From: Brachionus plicatilis
Taxonomy: Eukaryota; Rotifera; Eurotatoria; Ploima; Brachionidae
Assembly (NCBI GenBank): GCA_010279815.1
Contig: QEOQ01000274.1
Span: 415,731 to 479,730 of the forward strand
Direction: 5' to 3'
DNA length: 64,000 nucleotides
This document shows, one piece after another, positions 53,451 through 62,403 of the stretch. Below the pieces are notes generated by a model. The model was not told the origin of the DNA. It saw nothing but the letters and a program-made list of their open reading frames with translations, and did not search any database. Position 1 is the stretch's first letter; each line of letters begins with the position of its first letter. Made by a program: the position numbers and the translations under genes.

Positions 53451-55263
53451 TTATTGAACTTGAGTTAAGTTTTGAGGCCGTTCGTATCTCATCAAAGCTT
53501 CAATTTTGTCTGGATCGAGCTTTATCCGACCAAATAAAAGAATGTGGCCGAGAAATTTGACTTCTTGCTTTACTAAGTCACACTTTTTCGGTTTTACCTT
53601 AAAGTGATGGGCCCGTAATTTTTCTATCACTTGATCTACGTGTGCTAGATGATCAGCTAGAGTCAGCGAGTGTATCAAGATGTCATCTAAAAATACTAAT
53701 ACATAGCCGTCGTTAATACACTCTTTAAACACTTCGTTCATTGTGCGTTGAAACGTTGCGGGTGCGTTTGACAGCCCCATTGGCATCACAGTATATTCAA
53801 ACAGGCCCCACTCGCATGAGAAAGCGGTGAGTTTGCGAGATGCGGATTCAAGTCTAATTTGGTAGTACCCTGTTAAAAAATCTAATTTTGTATACCAACG
53901 AGAAATAGCGAGTTGCGCAAACAAGTCTTCTGGATTTGGTAATGGATGGGCATCTTTTACGGTCAACGAATTTAATTTGCTGTAATCTACGGTAAATCGA
54001 ATCGTTCCATCCGGTTTAGCAACTAGTAGTACGGGCGAACTCCAAGGGCTATCGCTTTTTTGAATTAAATCTGCTCGGAGCATCTCGTCAAGTAATTTCT
54101 TGAATTCGACCCGTTTACTGTATGGGACACGCCGAACTTTGTTGCGTATTGGAGTTATTGCGGGGTCAATCAACTGTATGACGTGGTTGATAAGACTTGC
54201 CTCCTTACAGCCAAGCTCTGTGAGGGTGGCGGCGGCGATGGTTGATAATTTGGTCTTAATAGTGTCCCGAGTTTGCTCAATGTACCCAATCTCGTCGTGT
54301 ATTGAATTAACCTGGTTTGAAAAAATGTGTCGTTTCGAGTCCGCAATATAATTTTTTCCTAGCACATTGTTCCGAGGCTTACATGGTTTTAGACTGCGCG
54401 ACAAAAAGGTTTTCTTTTCTTGAATCCAATTATCTTCACGCTCTAGATTTTGTGACACCAAATGCTTAGATGCCTTTTTGATGGAGCGCTGTATCTCGCG
54501 TGACAATGTTCTAAGTATTATCGAAAAAGGCAACAAGTCTCGACCTAGAAGACAATCTACTGGCAAATCCTCAACCACCAAGAGATAGGACGAGAATTGC
54601 TCAGTTCCGAATTGTTCCTTAACTCGGACTAAACCAAGTACATTGTCCATTTTACCCCCAGCTGATAAAACTACTAGATAATTCTTAAGCAATTTAGGTT
54701 GCGGGCTTAGTGATTCATAAACTGTTTTGCTAATTGCCGAAATCTCGGCACCGGTGTCTAAGTCGAACACAACAACTTTGTCCTCTAATTTACACAAGCC
54801 GCGAATTGGCTTTGGTTTTCTCAACTGTGTTGACTGAACGGGGAATTTGGTCATCTGAAACAATTGTAGGAAGGGACCAACCTTATCTTCGGCGATACTA
54901 ATACGGGGTTGGTCGTTGTAATTCTGATCACTAACCGGGGTGCCCGCCAATTCGCTTGAGAAAAACCGAACTCTTCTAGCTGTTTTTTGTGGTTCGTTAT
55001 TTGGCTCTAATTCCAATTTGCTAAAAATTTTAAAATTTGTTTCCGGCAAGATTGAATCGGCTTTCTTGTACTTGCTCTCCCATTTGCTCGCCAATTCAAT
55101 TAATTCACCCAAGCTGAGGTTAAACTGGTTGCACAGCTTTTCATTAATTCGCTTGTCTTTGATGCCGCGAATAAAACGATCCTTTATTAAGTCCTCCCTT
55201 CTAATATTTTCCACGTCGAATGCGTCACAGTTAACTTCTTCAATATGCTTACGTACAGGAACA
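53451..55263 (-). CDS. Gypsy C gag end, protease and reverse transcriptase
   Basis: Open frame of about 600 codons. It starts with the capsid C-terminus and has no CCHC knuckle. The aspartic protease has F-D-L-D-T-G-A-E-I-S near residue 155 and L-L-G-R-D-L-L about 70 residues later. The RT from about 370 has S-P-W-S-S-P-V-L-L-V-A-K-P-D-G, V-D-Y-S-K-L-N, L-P-N-P-E, G-L-S-N-A-P-A-T-F and the catalytic F-L-D-D-I-L. It ends at a TAA at 53451 just where the connection segment should start; the homology carries on in another frame (Y-Y-R-K-F-I-K-N-F-A near 53420), so one small indel separates RT from RNase H. Confidence 0.85.
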
Positions 55264-55939
55264 AATTTTCCTCTGGTCCTTGCGCTCGGTTTACTAGCGC
55301 ATGCATAGGGTCAAGGTTAGTCTCCTGGCGACTGAAAATCCTCAGCAACGATTTTTTTATTTCTGAGTAGCTTGCGTTAGGCTTGTCTCTTAGCAGCAAG
55401 TGTTCCAGTTGTTCCAAACAATCTCCATGAAGCAGTTTCAACATAAGGGTTTTCTTACTTGATTCACTTAAATCTGGCGTGTGGCGTTCAAACGTGTTGA
55501 CCCAGCCAAAAATGTTTTCGCCCGAGTGGAAACGAGGTGGAATTATGTGTTTTTTTTGATACCAATCGCTTGACTTAATCGGTTTTATCATCATTTGTAT
55601 CAATTCTTCAATACACCAGATCATAAACTTTGCCAGTCTACGTGCAGGTTTACATGTAACCATAAATCCCAAAATTCTTGCCGCCGTTGACATCGTATCT
55701 AGCCAAATGAACAGAGTCCATACGAATACGGGCCAGGACAGTGTGTCGAGTTGACTGTAATAGTCACTAACTTCAATGAAAAACTGTAGGCTCCACGCAT
55801 CTTCTTGGGTCGGATTAAATGGGATATCGGTATCAACGTCGTCGACCATGTGCAATAATTTCCTATTAATTGCGTTATCCTGGGCATGGTACAAGATACC
55901 ATTCATAACCCACATACTGATTAGCCAAAAACGTGCCAC
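55187..55939 (-). pseudogene. Gypsy C gag
   Basis: The frame includes a retrotransposon-gag capsid core from about residue 135: F-H-S-G-E-N-I-F-G-W-V-N-T-F-E-R then L-K-L-L-H-G-D-C and L-R-I-F-S-R. The part before it (to about 55600) is hydrophobic and may be 5' UTR read through, since the first Met codons near 55590 look like a better start. Around 55264 one base too many or too few shifts the frame: the natural continuation is in the frame that goes on into pol. Confidence 0.7.
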
Positions 55940-56002
55940 TCTTGAAAATTGCGTGCTATACGTAGAGCTTAGAGGTATCTTTTATTTTTTATCGGGCGCC
56001 AA

Positions 56003-56146
56003 TGTAAAAATTAGGAATTTATAATTAAAAGATTTACTTTAGTAAACCAATTTTTATTCAAATTATTTTAATGTAACAGCTTATATAGTGAAAAGAGATA
56101 AGCGTCATTCTAACTTAAAGGAAAGTAGGATTTGCTAGACATAACA
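56003..56146 (-). repeat. 5' LTR of Gypsy C
   Basis: On the minus strand starts TGTTATG and ends TTTTTACA. At 144 bp it is short for Gypsy. The sequence ttggcgcccgat directly inside it (56002-55991) is a PBS of the tRNA-Lys type (TGGCGCCC). Confidence 0.85.
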
Positions 56147-58690
56147 ATTTATATTGTTTCTTCTCTCTCGAAAAATATTAATTGTATACCATCAACTACA
56201 GGTTATGTAGGAGGTAAATTAATGAAAATAGGAATAGATTGCGGGGCTACCCATTCTATTATGAACCATATTACAGCAGTTCAATATAATATAAATATTT
56301 TAGCATGTGAAAACATAATAAAGACTGCAACAGGCATAATTACTCATGCTTCTGGCAAAACGAAACCAATTGAAATTTTTGGGAAAACAATTCATACAAG
56401 ATTAACCCTTTTAGTCCTTTGTCATTCAAACAGCAAAAAGCTTTTGATAAAATTCTAACCGAAGCAAAATGTTTATTTGCTAATTCTATAGAAGAATTAG
56501 GGAGCTGTGAGGCGGATAAACAGGCATTTAGGTTGATTGATGAAAATGTAGCTCCTATTTATAAACGACCATATAGAATGTCAGAAAACGATCGCCAATT
56601 TTTAAGAACCGAAATCAGTAAGATGATAAAAGCAGGAATCATTCGAACATCTAAATCGGCTTGGTCTTCCCCTGTAATTGTTGTTCCAAAAAAAGATGGA
56701 AATAAACGAATTTGTATAGATTATAGAAAGTTAAACGAAAATACTTTAACAGAAAGATGGCCACTTCCAAATATTACAGATGTAATTGATAGAAAGAGGG
56801 ACTCGAATTGGTTCACTGCACTTGATTTAAAGTCAGGCTACTGACAAGTAAAATGGATGAAAGTTCAATTCATAAAACTGCTTTTTCCACTCAAGATTGT
56901 CATTTTGAATTTTTAAGACTACCTTTTGGCTTAAAGAATGCCCCAACAGACTTCTGTAGGATTATGCAGATGACCCTAGGCGACCTTCCTTTCGTTGAAG
57001 TTTATATGGATTACAGAAATAAAATACGGTATTTCAGAAAAAGAATGCTTAGCTGTTATCTATGGTATAACACAATTCAGAAAGTACCTGTATGGAATAA
57101 AATTTTCAGTTATAACAGACCACTCAGCGCTTGTATGGCTTAAGAACATTAAAAAAATGACAGGAAAATTAACCTGATGCTCAATATTTCTTCAGGAGTA
57201 CGACTTTAACGTCGTTTATAAAAGGCTCTGAACATGGAAATGTTGATGCAATCAGTAGACCTGTAATTGACTTTGTGATTTGTATGACAACAACACAAGT
57301 TTTAAATGATAAAATTATATTAGACGTGTGGGAAAATCCCAACTTAATCCACTTCATCCAATTTGGAAAACTTGTACCAGGTATTTCAAAAAAATTAGCA
57401 ACAAATATTCAAAATTTGGCAAAAAATTATCGTTTTGAAAACTATAAACTTTTATTCCATAAAACTGGAAAATATTTAGAAGTACCTTAGCCAGACTTGC
57501 GGGCAGAAATTATTGAAAAGGCACACAATTTTGGACACTTTCAAACTGAATCCATTTATCAGAGACTGAAAGACACATTTTATTGGAAAAATATATTTGA
57601 TGATATAAAAAAATTTGTAAAAAAGTGCACTGTCTGCAAACGAAATAACAAAGAAATTGTAAATTACCATCCTGCACAAACAAGTTGCATTAGCAAAATT
57701 TTTAAACGTGTTTTGATAGACCTTATTCTTGGTCTCCCTGAAACTGATGAAGGCTTCAATGGTATATTAGTAATAATTGAATTTATAACATGATTTTCGT
57801 TTGCTAAACCAATACGATCAAAATCGGCTAATGAAGTAGCTTCTATATTAACTAAATATATAAGTATGTTTGGTCCATTTGAGGAACTTTTATCCGACCA
57901 AGGAAGGGAATTTTGTAACAATGTTTTAGAAAGTTTAAAAACAAATTTAGGTTTTAAACGTATCACAACGTCAGCTTATAATCCAAGAACTAATGGGATT
58001 ACAGAGTGATTTAATCAGACTTTAGCAAATTGTTTAAGAAAACATGCTGAAGCCAATATTAATAACTGGCATAAGTTCCTACCATTTGTTTTAATCGCAT
58101 ACCAATCGAAGTTCATTCGGCTACGGGTCACACACCTTTTGAACTAATGTTCGGAAGGAACATGATCCCATTTAATGATTATTCAACTGAAAAAGAAGAT
58201 TCAAATGCTTTCTTGGAAAGAAGTAAAGAAATTAAACAACTATTTGAAAGTACACGTCCGTTAGCGCTAAAAAATTTAAAAGCATTTCAAGAACGCAAAA
58301 TTAAAACACAGAATAACTCTACTAATATTGTTAAGAAACGAATTGACATTGGAAAAACTGTATTCTTAAAATGCGAAGGACTTCTTAATAAATTAGAACC
58401 AAGGTTCAAGGGACCATATAAAGTATCAGGTCACACCAAACGTGGTAATTATGTTATTAAAAATGCTCTTAACGAAACTTTAAAGGACTCTTATCTGAGA
58501 CATAAAATTAAATTGGTGGAAGAGGATTCGTCTCTTCCAGTAGAGAGTGCCGAAATTGAAAGAATTCAAAAGCATAAAATAATCGATAACGATAATCTTT
58601 ATGTGGTAAAATGGAAAAATCTATAGATTTTGTATAGTGGGCATTCATGATAAACAGCTTTATCCCATATTATAATGGAATCATAAAGAT
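56147..58690 (+). pseudogene. Gypsy B protease, reverse transcriptase, integrase, chromodomain
   Basis: Protease: G-I-D-C-G-A-T-H-S-I at about 56235. RT from 56550: W-S-S-P-V-I-V-V-P-K-K-D-G, I-D-Y-R-K-L-N, a stop after L-D-L-K-S-G-Y, then L-P-F-G-L-K-N-A-P. At 57000 the box V-Y-M-D is joined by deletion to RNase H (E-K-E-C-L-A-V-I-Y, T-D-H-S-A-L). Integrase at 57510-58140: zinc domain with C-T-V-C-K-R, L-S-D-Q-G-R-E-F, R-T-N-G-I-T-E. The tail has F-K-G-P-Y-K-V and, at 58545-58626, I-E-R-I-Q then L-Y-V-V-K-W-K-N, the first half of a chromodomain. Removing Gypsy C and one copy of its 4-bp duplication leaves the gag-pol frame open across the junction. Confidence 0.75.
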
Positions 58691-58989
58691 AACAAAAAAG
58701 ATCTTTAGCTTGACATTTTAAACCGAATAAATGATCAAATTGATTTTTTGCTGTTATTAATTTTGGAGAGAAAGAACAAGAAATGTTTCGTTTTTTCTTT
58801 CATTTAACCATGAAAATGTTGCTTTTAGATTAGCAGAATAGGTACAATATTCAGCATCACAATTCATAGGCGATTCTCTGCATTTTTAAGTAATAACCAT
58901 TATTTTGCATTCATCGTTAGTTAGTTTTACAGGTTCTGTTCTGAGCAATTCAAATTTTACACCCCAAAACGACATTGATGTAACTAAAA
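58691..58989 (-). pseudogene. Cys-containing coding scrap, unassigned
   Basis: On the minus strand from about 58985 to 58770 broken frames have F-W-G-V-K-F-E-L-L, a spaced Cys pattern (D-E-C, K-C, N-C-D-A-E-Y-C) and F-S-W-L-N-E-R-K-N-E-T. The Cys/Trp pattern is reminiscent of the ectodomain of retroelement envelope-like proteins, but it is too short and too decayed to name. Confidence 0.25.
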
Positions 58990-59039
58990 TATAGAAGCCT
59001 TTTAATCACTTTCCAACCTTTCAAATGGGAAGAAGCTTT

Positions 59040-59770
59040 TCCAATAAAAAAGATTGATGCAGCTGCAATAGCAAAAATTTTTGCCGAAGAAATAATTACA
59101 AGGCACTCGGCACCGGAAAAATTGTTATCAGATCAGGGTAGACAATTTATTTTGAATTTAGTTCAAGAGATTTGTAACTACATGAGAATAAAGAAACTTG
59201 CTACAACACCAAATCATCCTCAAACAAACGGACAAACTGAACGTTTTAATAAAACTATTTGCCAAATCCTTAGCACATATTGTAATGATCATCATACTTA
59301 TTGAGACGAATACATCAATGTAGCATTATTTGCATACAGAACCAGTCACAATGAAACCACCGGAAAAACGCCGTTTGAATTATTATATTGTAGGGATGCC
59401 AGGCTACCAATCGAATTAGATAAACATGCAATTATCCAATCAAAAAATTTTAAAAGAATATTGCATGAAAAAAGTTAAGGATCGAAAGGGTAAATGTTAA
59501 ACGAAAAACACATTACGATGGAAAGCGTAGTTTGGTCAATTTCAAGGAAAACGATCTAGTAAGAATAAATTCTCCAGCAATTAAGCAAGGTCTAACTCAT
59601 AATCTCAATAGAAACAAATGGGTAGGACCATTTAAAGTTAAAAGAATTATCAATGATGGGAACGCCGAGATAGAACAAGAAAAAGGAAAAACCTAATTAG
59701 TACATATAAACAGATTGAAGCACGCCAAAAGTATGTATCAAATTAAAGAGCCAAAAAGCATTTAACTGCA
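59040..59770 (+). pseudogene. Gypsy D integrase
   Basis: Frames include L-L-S-D-Q-G-R-Q-F, N-H-P-Q-T-N-G-Q-T-E-R-F-N-K, F-A-Y-R-T-S, G-K-T-P-F-E-L-L and, after breaks, W-V-G-P-F-K-V with V-H-I-N-R-L-K. This covers the middle Asp, the Glu and the GPF module. Three or more stops. Confidence 0.75.
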
Positions 59771-60567
59771 GTCAATCGGAGTTAAAAAACATGTAAGATT
59801 TGGCAACGATACTACAATGGATTTAGTAAAGCCAAATATTCTTATAATCTTGGGCCTAGAATTAAACGAGTATAAATATATCCAACATTTAATGTGAAGA
59901 TTTTAGTTACAACAGAATTACGAAAATGCCAATTTCAAAATCAAAACTTAAGAAAATATAAAAAGAGAAAGAATTAATGAAAAAATATGGAATGACTACG
60001 AAACTCACGAACTACGAAAGATAAAGAAGTCCTTCACCAAATATATACGCAAATCGAAAGGAGATGAAAAATGAAATTAAACAAAGAAATTTGGGAAAGA
60101 ACACAAAACAAAAAGAAGCTTCAAAATTAAGTGAATTTATTAAAGCAAAAATCAAAGAAGAAGAAAGAAAAATTTAAGCAAGAGCAGGACATTTACATAA
60201 ATCTGAATTACAAGCAAAGAAGAGCAATTTTGATAAAAGAAAAAGGGAAAAATGGGAAAAAGAAAACAGACAAAAAGACGATGAAAAAGGAAATCAAGAG
60301 AAAGCAAACAATGAGCAACACGAAGAATATAGCGAATCAGACTAAAGAAAACGAAGAAAATCATGCGGATCAAAGTTAAAAATCAAACTAACAACTGGGG
60401 AGAATTGCTCAGAGATCTTAGAATTAAAAGAAGATTTTTCATTAGCAACAATTAGAAACCAATACGTCAAACTCAGTTTGAAAAACTATCCAGACAAGGG
60501 AAATTATGATGGAGAACGCCTGAAATTCATAAATGCAGCATACAGAAAACTAAAAAGCCTTTTTTAA
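59771..60567 (+). pseudogene. Gypsy D extra 3' region: Lys-rich coil and J-domain
   Basis: After the integrase comes about 400 bp of Lys/Glu-rich coding in changing frames (60131-60379 is one of them). The third frame then reads, with one TAA near 60344, a Lys/Glu helix followed by a clear J-domain at 60403-60567: S-E-I-L-E-L-K, I-R-N-Q-Y-V-K-L-S-L-K-N-Y, P-D-K-G, F-I-N-A-A-Y-R-K-L. The order of helix I, helix II, H-P-D-K loop and helix III is that of DnaJ, but the HPD signature is Y-P-D, so Hsp70 stimulation would be doubtful. It ends with TAA 89 bases before the LTR. A J-domain in this position of a Gypsy element is unusual. Confidence 0.55.
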
Positions 60568-60655
60568 ATTTTTATATATTTTTACTTATTTCTATTCTAT
60601 TTTAGTTTTGTAATACTTGATTTTCAAGAAAAATAAATATTTAGTTCAAAGGTGA

Positions 60656-60896
60656 TGTCATACCCAAAGACAATTATCTTGAAAACAAAGTAACTTTATA
60701 ATATTTAAAAAGATGTCGCTTTTAAATATTAAAATTTGATTGTTAAAACTTTATTTATTTGTTTAAATTTTTAATATAAATAAATGTCCGAGCCAGCTTC
60801 CAAAGCAGATATATAATATATATTCTACTTACTGGCAAGTGAAATAAAACTGTCCTTTATTAATCCTTGCTTTGTCATCCATTTATTGGCGTGACA
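60656..60896 (+). repeat. Candidate 3' LTR of Gypsy D
   Basis: Starts TGTCATACC and ends GGCGTGACA, so TGTCA..TGACA inverted ends. It is preceded by a short purine-rich caaaggtga. Inside, tatataatatata near 60811 can be a TATA box and aataaaac at 60843 a poly(A) signal. No second copy occurs in the window, so the identity rests on structure and position. Confidence 0.5.
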
Positions 60897-61300
60897 ATAA
60901 TATAAGATAAAAAAGTATATTTTATTTTTGAATTACTTATGGATTGAAATTAAATATTCTTATGCTTTAATAAGATTTTTTATGCTTTAATAAAAAAAAT
61001 ATGCGAGAAAAAAATAAAAAATTATTCTTAACTTTTAATTCATTATGCTATCGTTTAATTTTATATGCTTTTTCATTTTTATTTATGCGTCAAAACCCAT
61101 CGTCCATTTTTTTTTTATTTTACTTTTTAATCTTTAGTAAATGAATATTTTTTTCTGATTTCAAATTTAATTAAATTAACTATAAAAAATTAATCTTAAA
61201 GAAAAATTTTATTAGCTTTTAATTTGAATTATATTATCTAAAAATTGTATATTTAAAAAAATGGCCATTTTTAGAAGATTCTACAATTCTATTTAAAAAT
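60897..61300. other. Non-coding stretch
   Basis: AT-rich, no supported feature. Confidence 0.4.
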
Positions 61301-61522
61301 TCATTGGTTAATTAAATTTAGCTCAGGTTCAGAATCTTTTTCATTTAAAACGCTTCTTTTTTTCTTTCCACAGCACTCTTTCCAACATTTGCTTCCGTCA
61401 TCGTGACCGCAACTCTTACCACCTCTAGCCCATCAGCAATTACAATCACTAGATTTAGCTTCAAATTGATTAATACAAACAAAAGCAATCAATAATAGGA
61501 CAAATAGAGTTTTTTTGTTCAT
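61301..61522 (-). pseudogene. Small secreted Cys-rich peptide with in-frame TGA
   Basis: 74-codon frame from ATG 61522 to TGA 61301. The first 22 residues are a classical signal peptide (basic start, Leu/Val/Ile core, F-E-A end). The mature part is short with at least six Cys, including a terminal C-x3-C-C cluster, then a basic and an acidic tail. Codon 30 is TGA (61435-61433), directly after a C-x-C, in a spot where a Cys (TGC/TGT) would fit. The gene is therefore either inactivated by one substitution, a sequencing error, or a read-through/selenocysteine case. Secreted Cys-rich peptides of this size include antimicrobial and toxin-like families; I cannot assign one. Confidence 0.5.
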
Positions 61523-62403
61523 TTTGATGAAGTGTATCTCTTTGATTGTGTTTTATTCGGAAATGTTTTTTTTAATATTTTTTTGGTTATTTATACCATT
61601 TAAAGATCTAAGGGATAGTTGATAACATAAAATGTAAAATATCATGTTCAATAACATTTTTGTTATCTAATATTTTTAAAAAAATTTTTGAAAACATGAT
61701 AACATAAAATGTTGTCAAAATGATAACAAAGTCGGCAATAGTGATGTTGATAACATTTCATGTTAAATTGAATATAATTTTATCGGAAAGTCATTCGTAT
61801 TTTTGGTTCATTTCTATGATTTATTTTTCTCAAACGAATTTTCTAACCCACTTTATAAATTTGGTATTTAAATAAATTTTCTAAGCTTTTTTTTTAAGTC
61901 AAATAACGTCAATCAAAAATGTATTTTTTAAATCCTTTAAAATTGTATGAATCCATCACTTTTTAAGCAGTTTTTTTTTAATTCAACAAGCAGTTTTAAA
62001 ATTATCAAATTTGTTGATTTTTAAAATTCAGATTTTTTAAGTGGTTTATTATTAAATGATTTTTTTCTTTAAATAAATTTTTAAATTTTGATTTTTAAAA
62101 ACCCTAAAAAAATTTTTGCAAGTAATTTAATTTTTTTTTATATTCTTAACTTAATATAAATAAATCGGATAATTTATACTTTTTATTAATCATCGAATTA
62201 AAAAGTTTTATTAAGCATGAGTGACTTCTGACAAATTTAGCTATTATGGCTAAGGTTCACTCACTCAAAACATCACAAAAATAATACATTTACTTATAAA
62301 TGAGTATGTGCTCTTGATAAATTAAATAAATGTATCATTTTTAATTTTTCGTGCTAAAATCTTTCACGTCGATTTAGGAATTTTTTTAGATAAATAAATA
62401 TTC
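61523..62403. other. Intergenic region between Cys-rich peptide and MBOAT genes
   Basis: The genes diverge from here. 61615-61770 has four imperfect copies of ttgataacat and catgataacataaaatg in both orientations, possibly a decayed fold-back element. The rest is low-complexity AT. Confidence 0.4.

Larger units (their letters stand above)
49289..56146 (-). mobile_element. Gypsy retrotransposon C, both LTRs, TSD attt
   Basis: 6858 bp between two 143-144 bp LTRs (49289-49431 and 56003-56146) that differ at only a few positions, flanked by attt (49285-49288 and 56147-56150). On the minus strand it has 5' LTR, PBS, gag-pol, an additional ORF, PPT and 3' LTR. Coding is nearly intact: one frame break in gag and one between RT and RNase H, and one stop plus one frame change in the last ORF. 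The similar LTRs indicate a recent insertion. Confidence 0.9.
47153..58690 (+). mobile_element. Gypsy retrotransposon B, split by Gypsy C
   Basis: The 5' LTR (47153-47516), a PBS, gag and then pol on the plus strand, with Gypsy C inserted at 49289-56146 between gag and protease. Pol has a deletion from the RT catalytic box to RNase H and several stops. The integrase ends with a chromodomain-like segment, as in chromoviruses. The 3' LTR was not found; the element fades out after about 58690. Confidence 0.8.
58990..60896 (+). mobile_element. Gypsy retrotransposon remnant D with 3' LTR
   Basis: The integrase second half, a Lys-rich region, a J-domain segment and a candidate 3' LTR follow each other on the plus strand. 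The 5' part is missing. It is a different family from B: its integrase motifs differ and the LTRs share no similarity. Confidence 0.6.

Noticed and set aside
60152..60373. Hydrophobic 73-codon minus-strand frame
   Set aside because: Antisense of the Lys-rich coding region of Gypsy D; Phe/Leu/Ile content follows from A-rich codons.
61615..61770. Repeated ataacat words considered as a MITE
   Set aside because: No consistent terminal repeats or target duplication could be defined.
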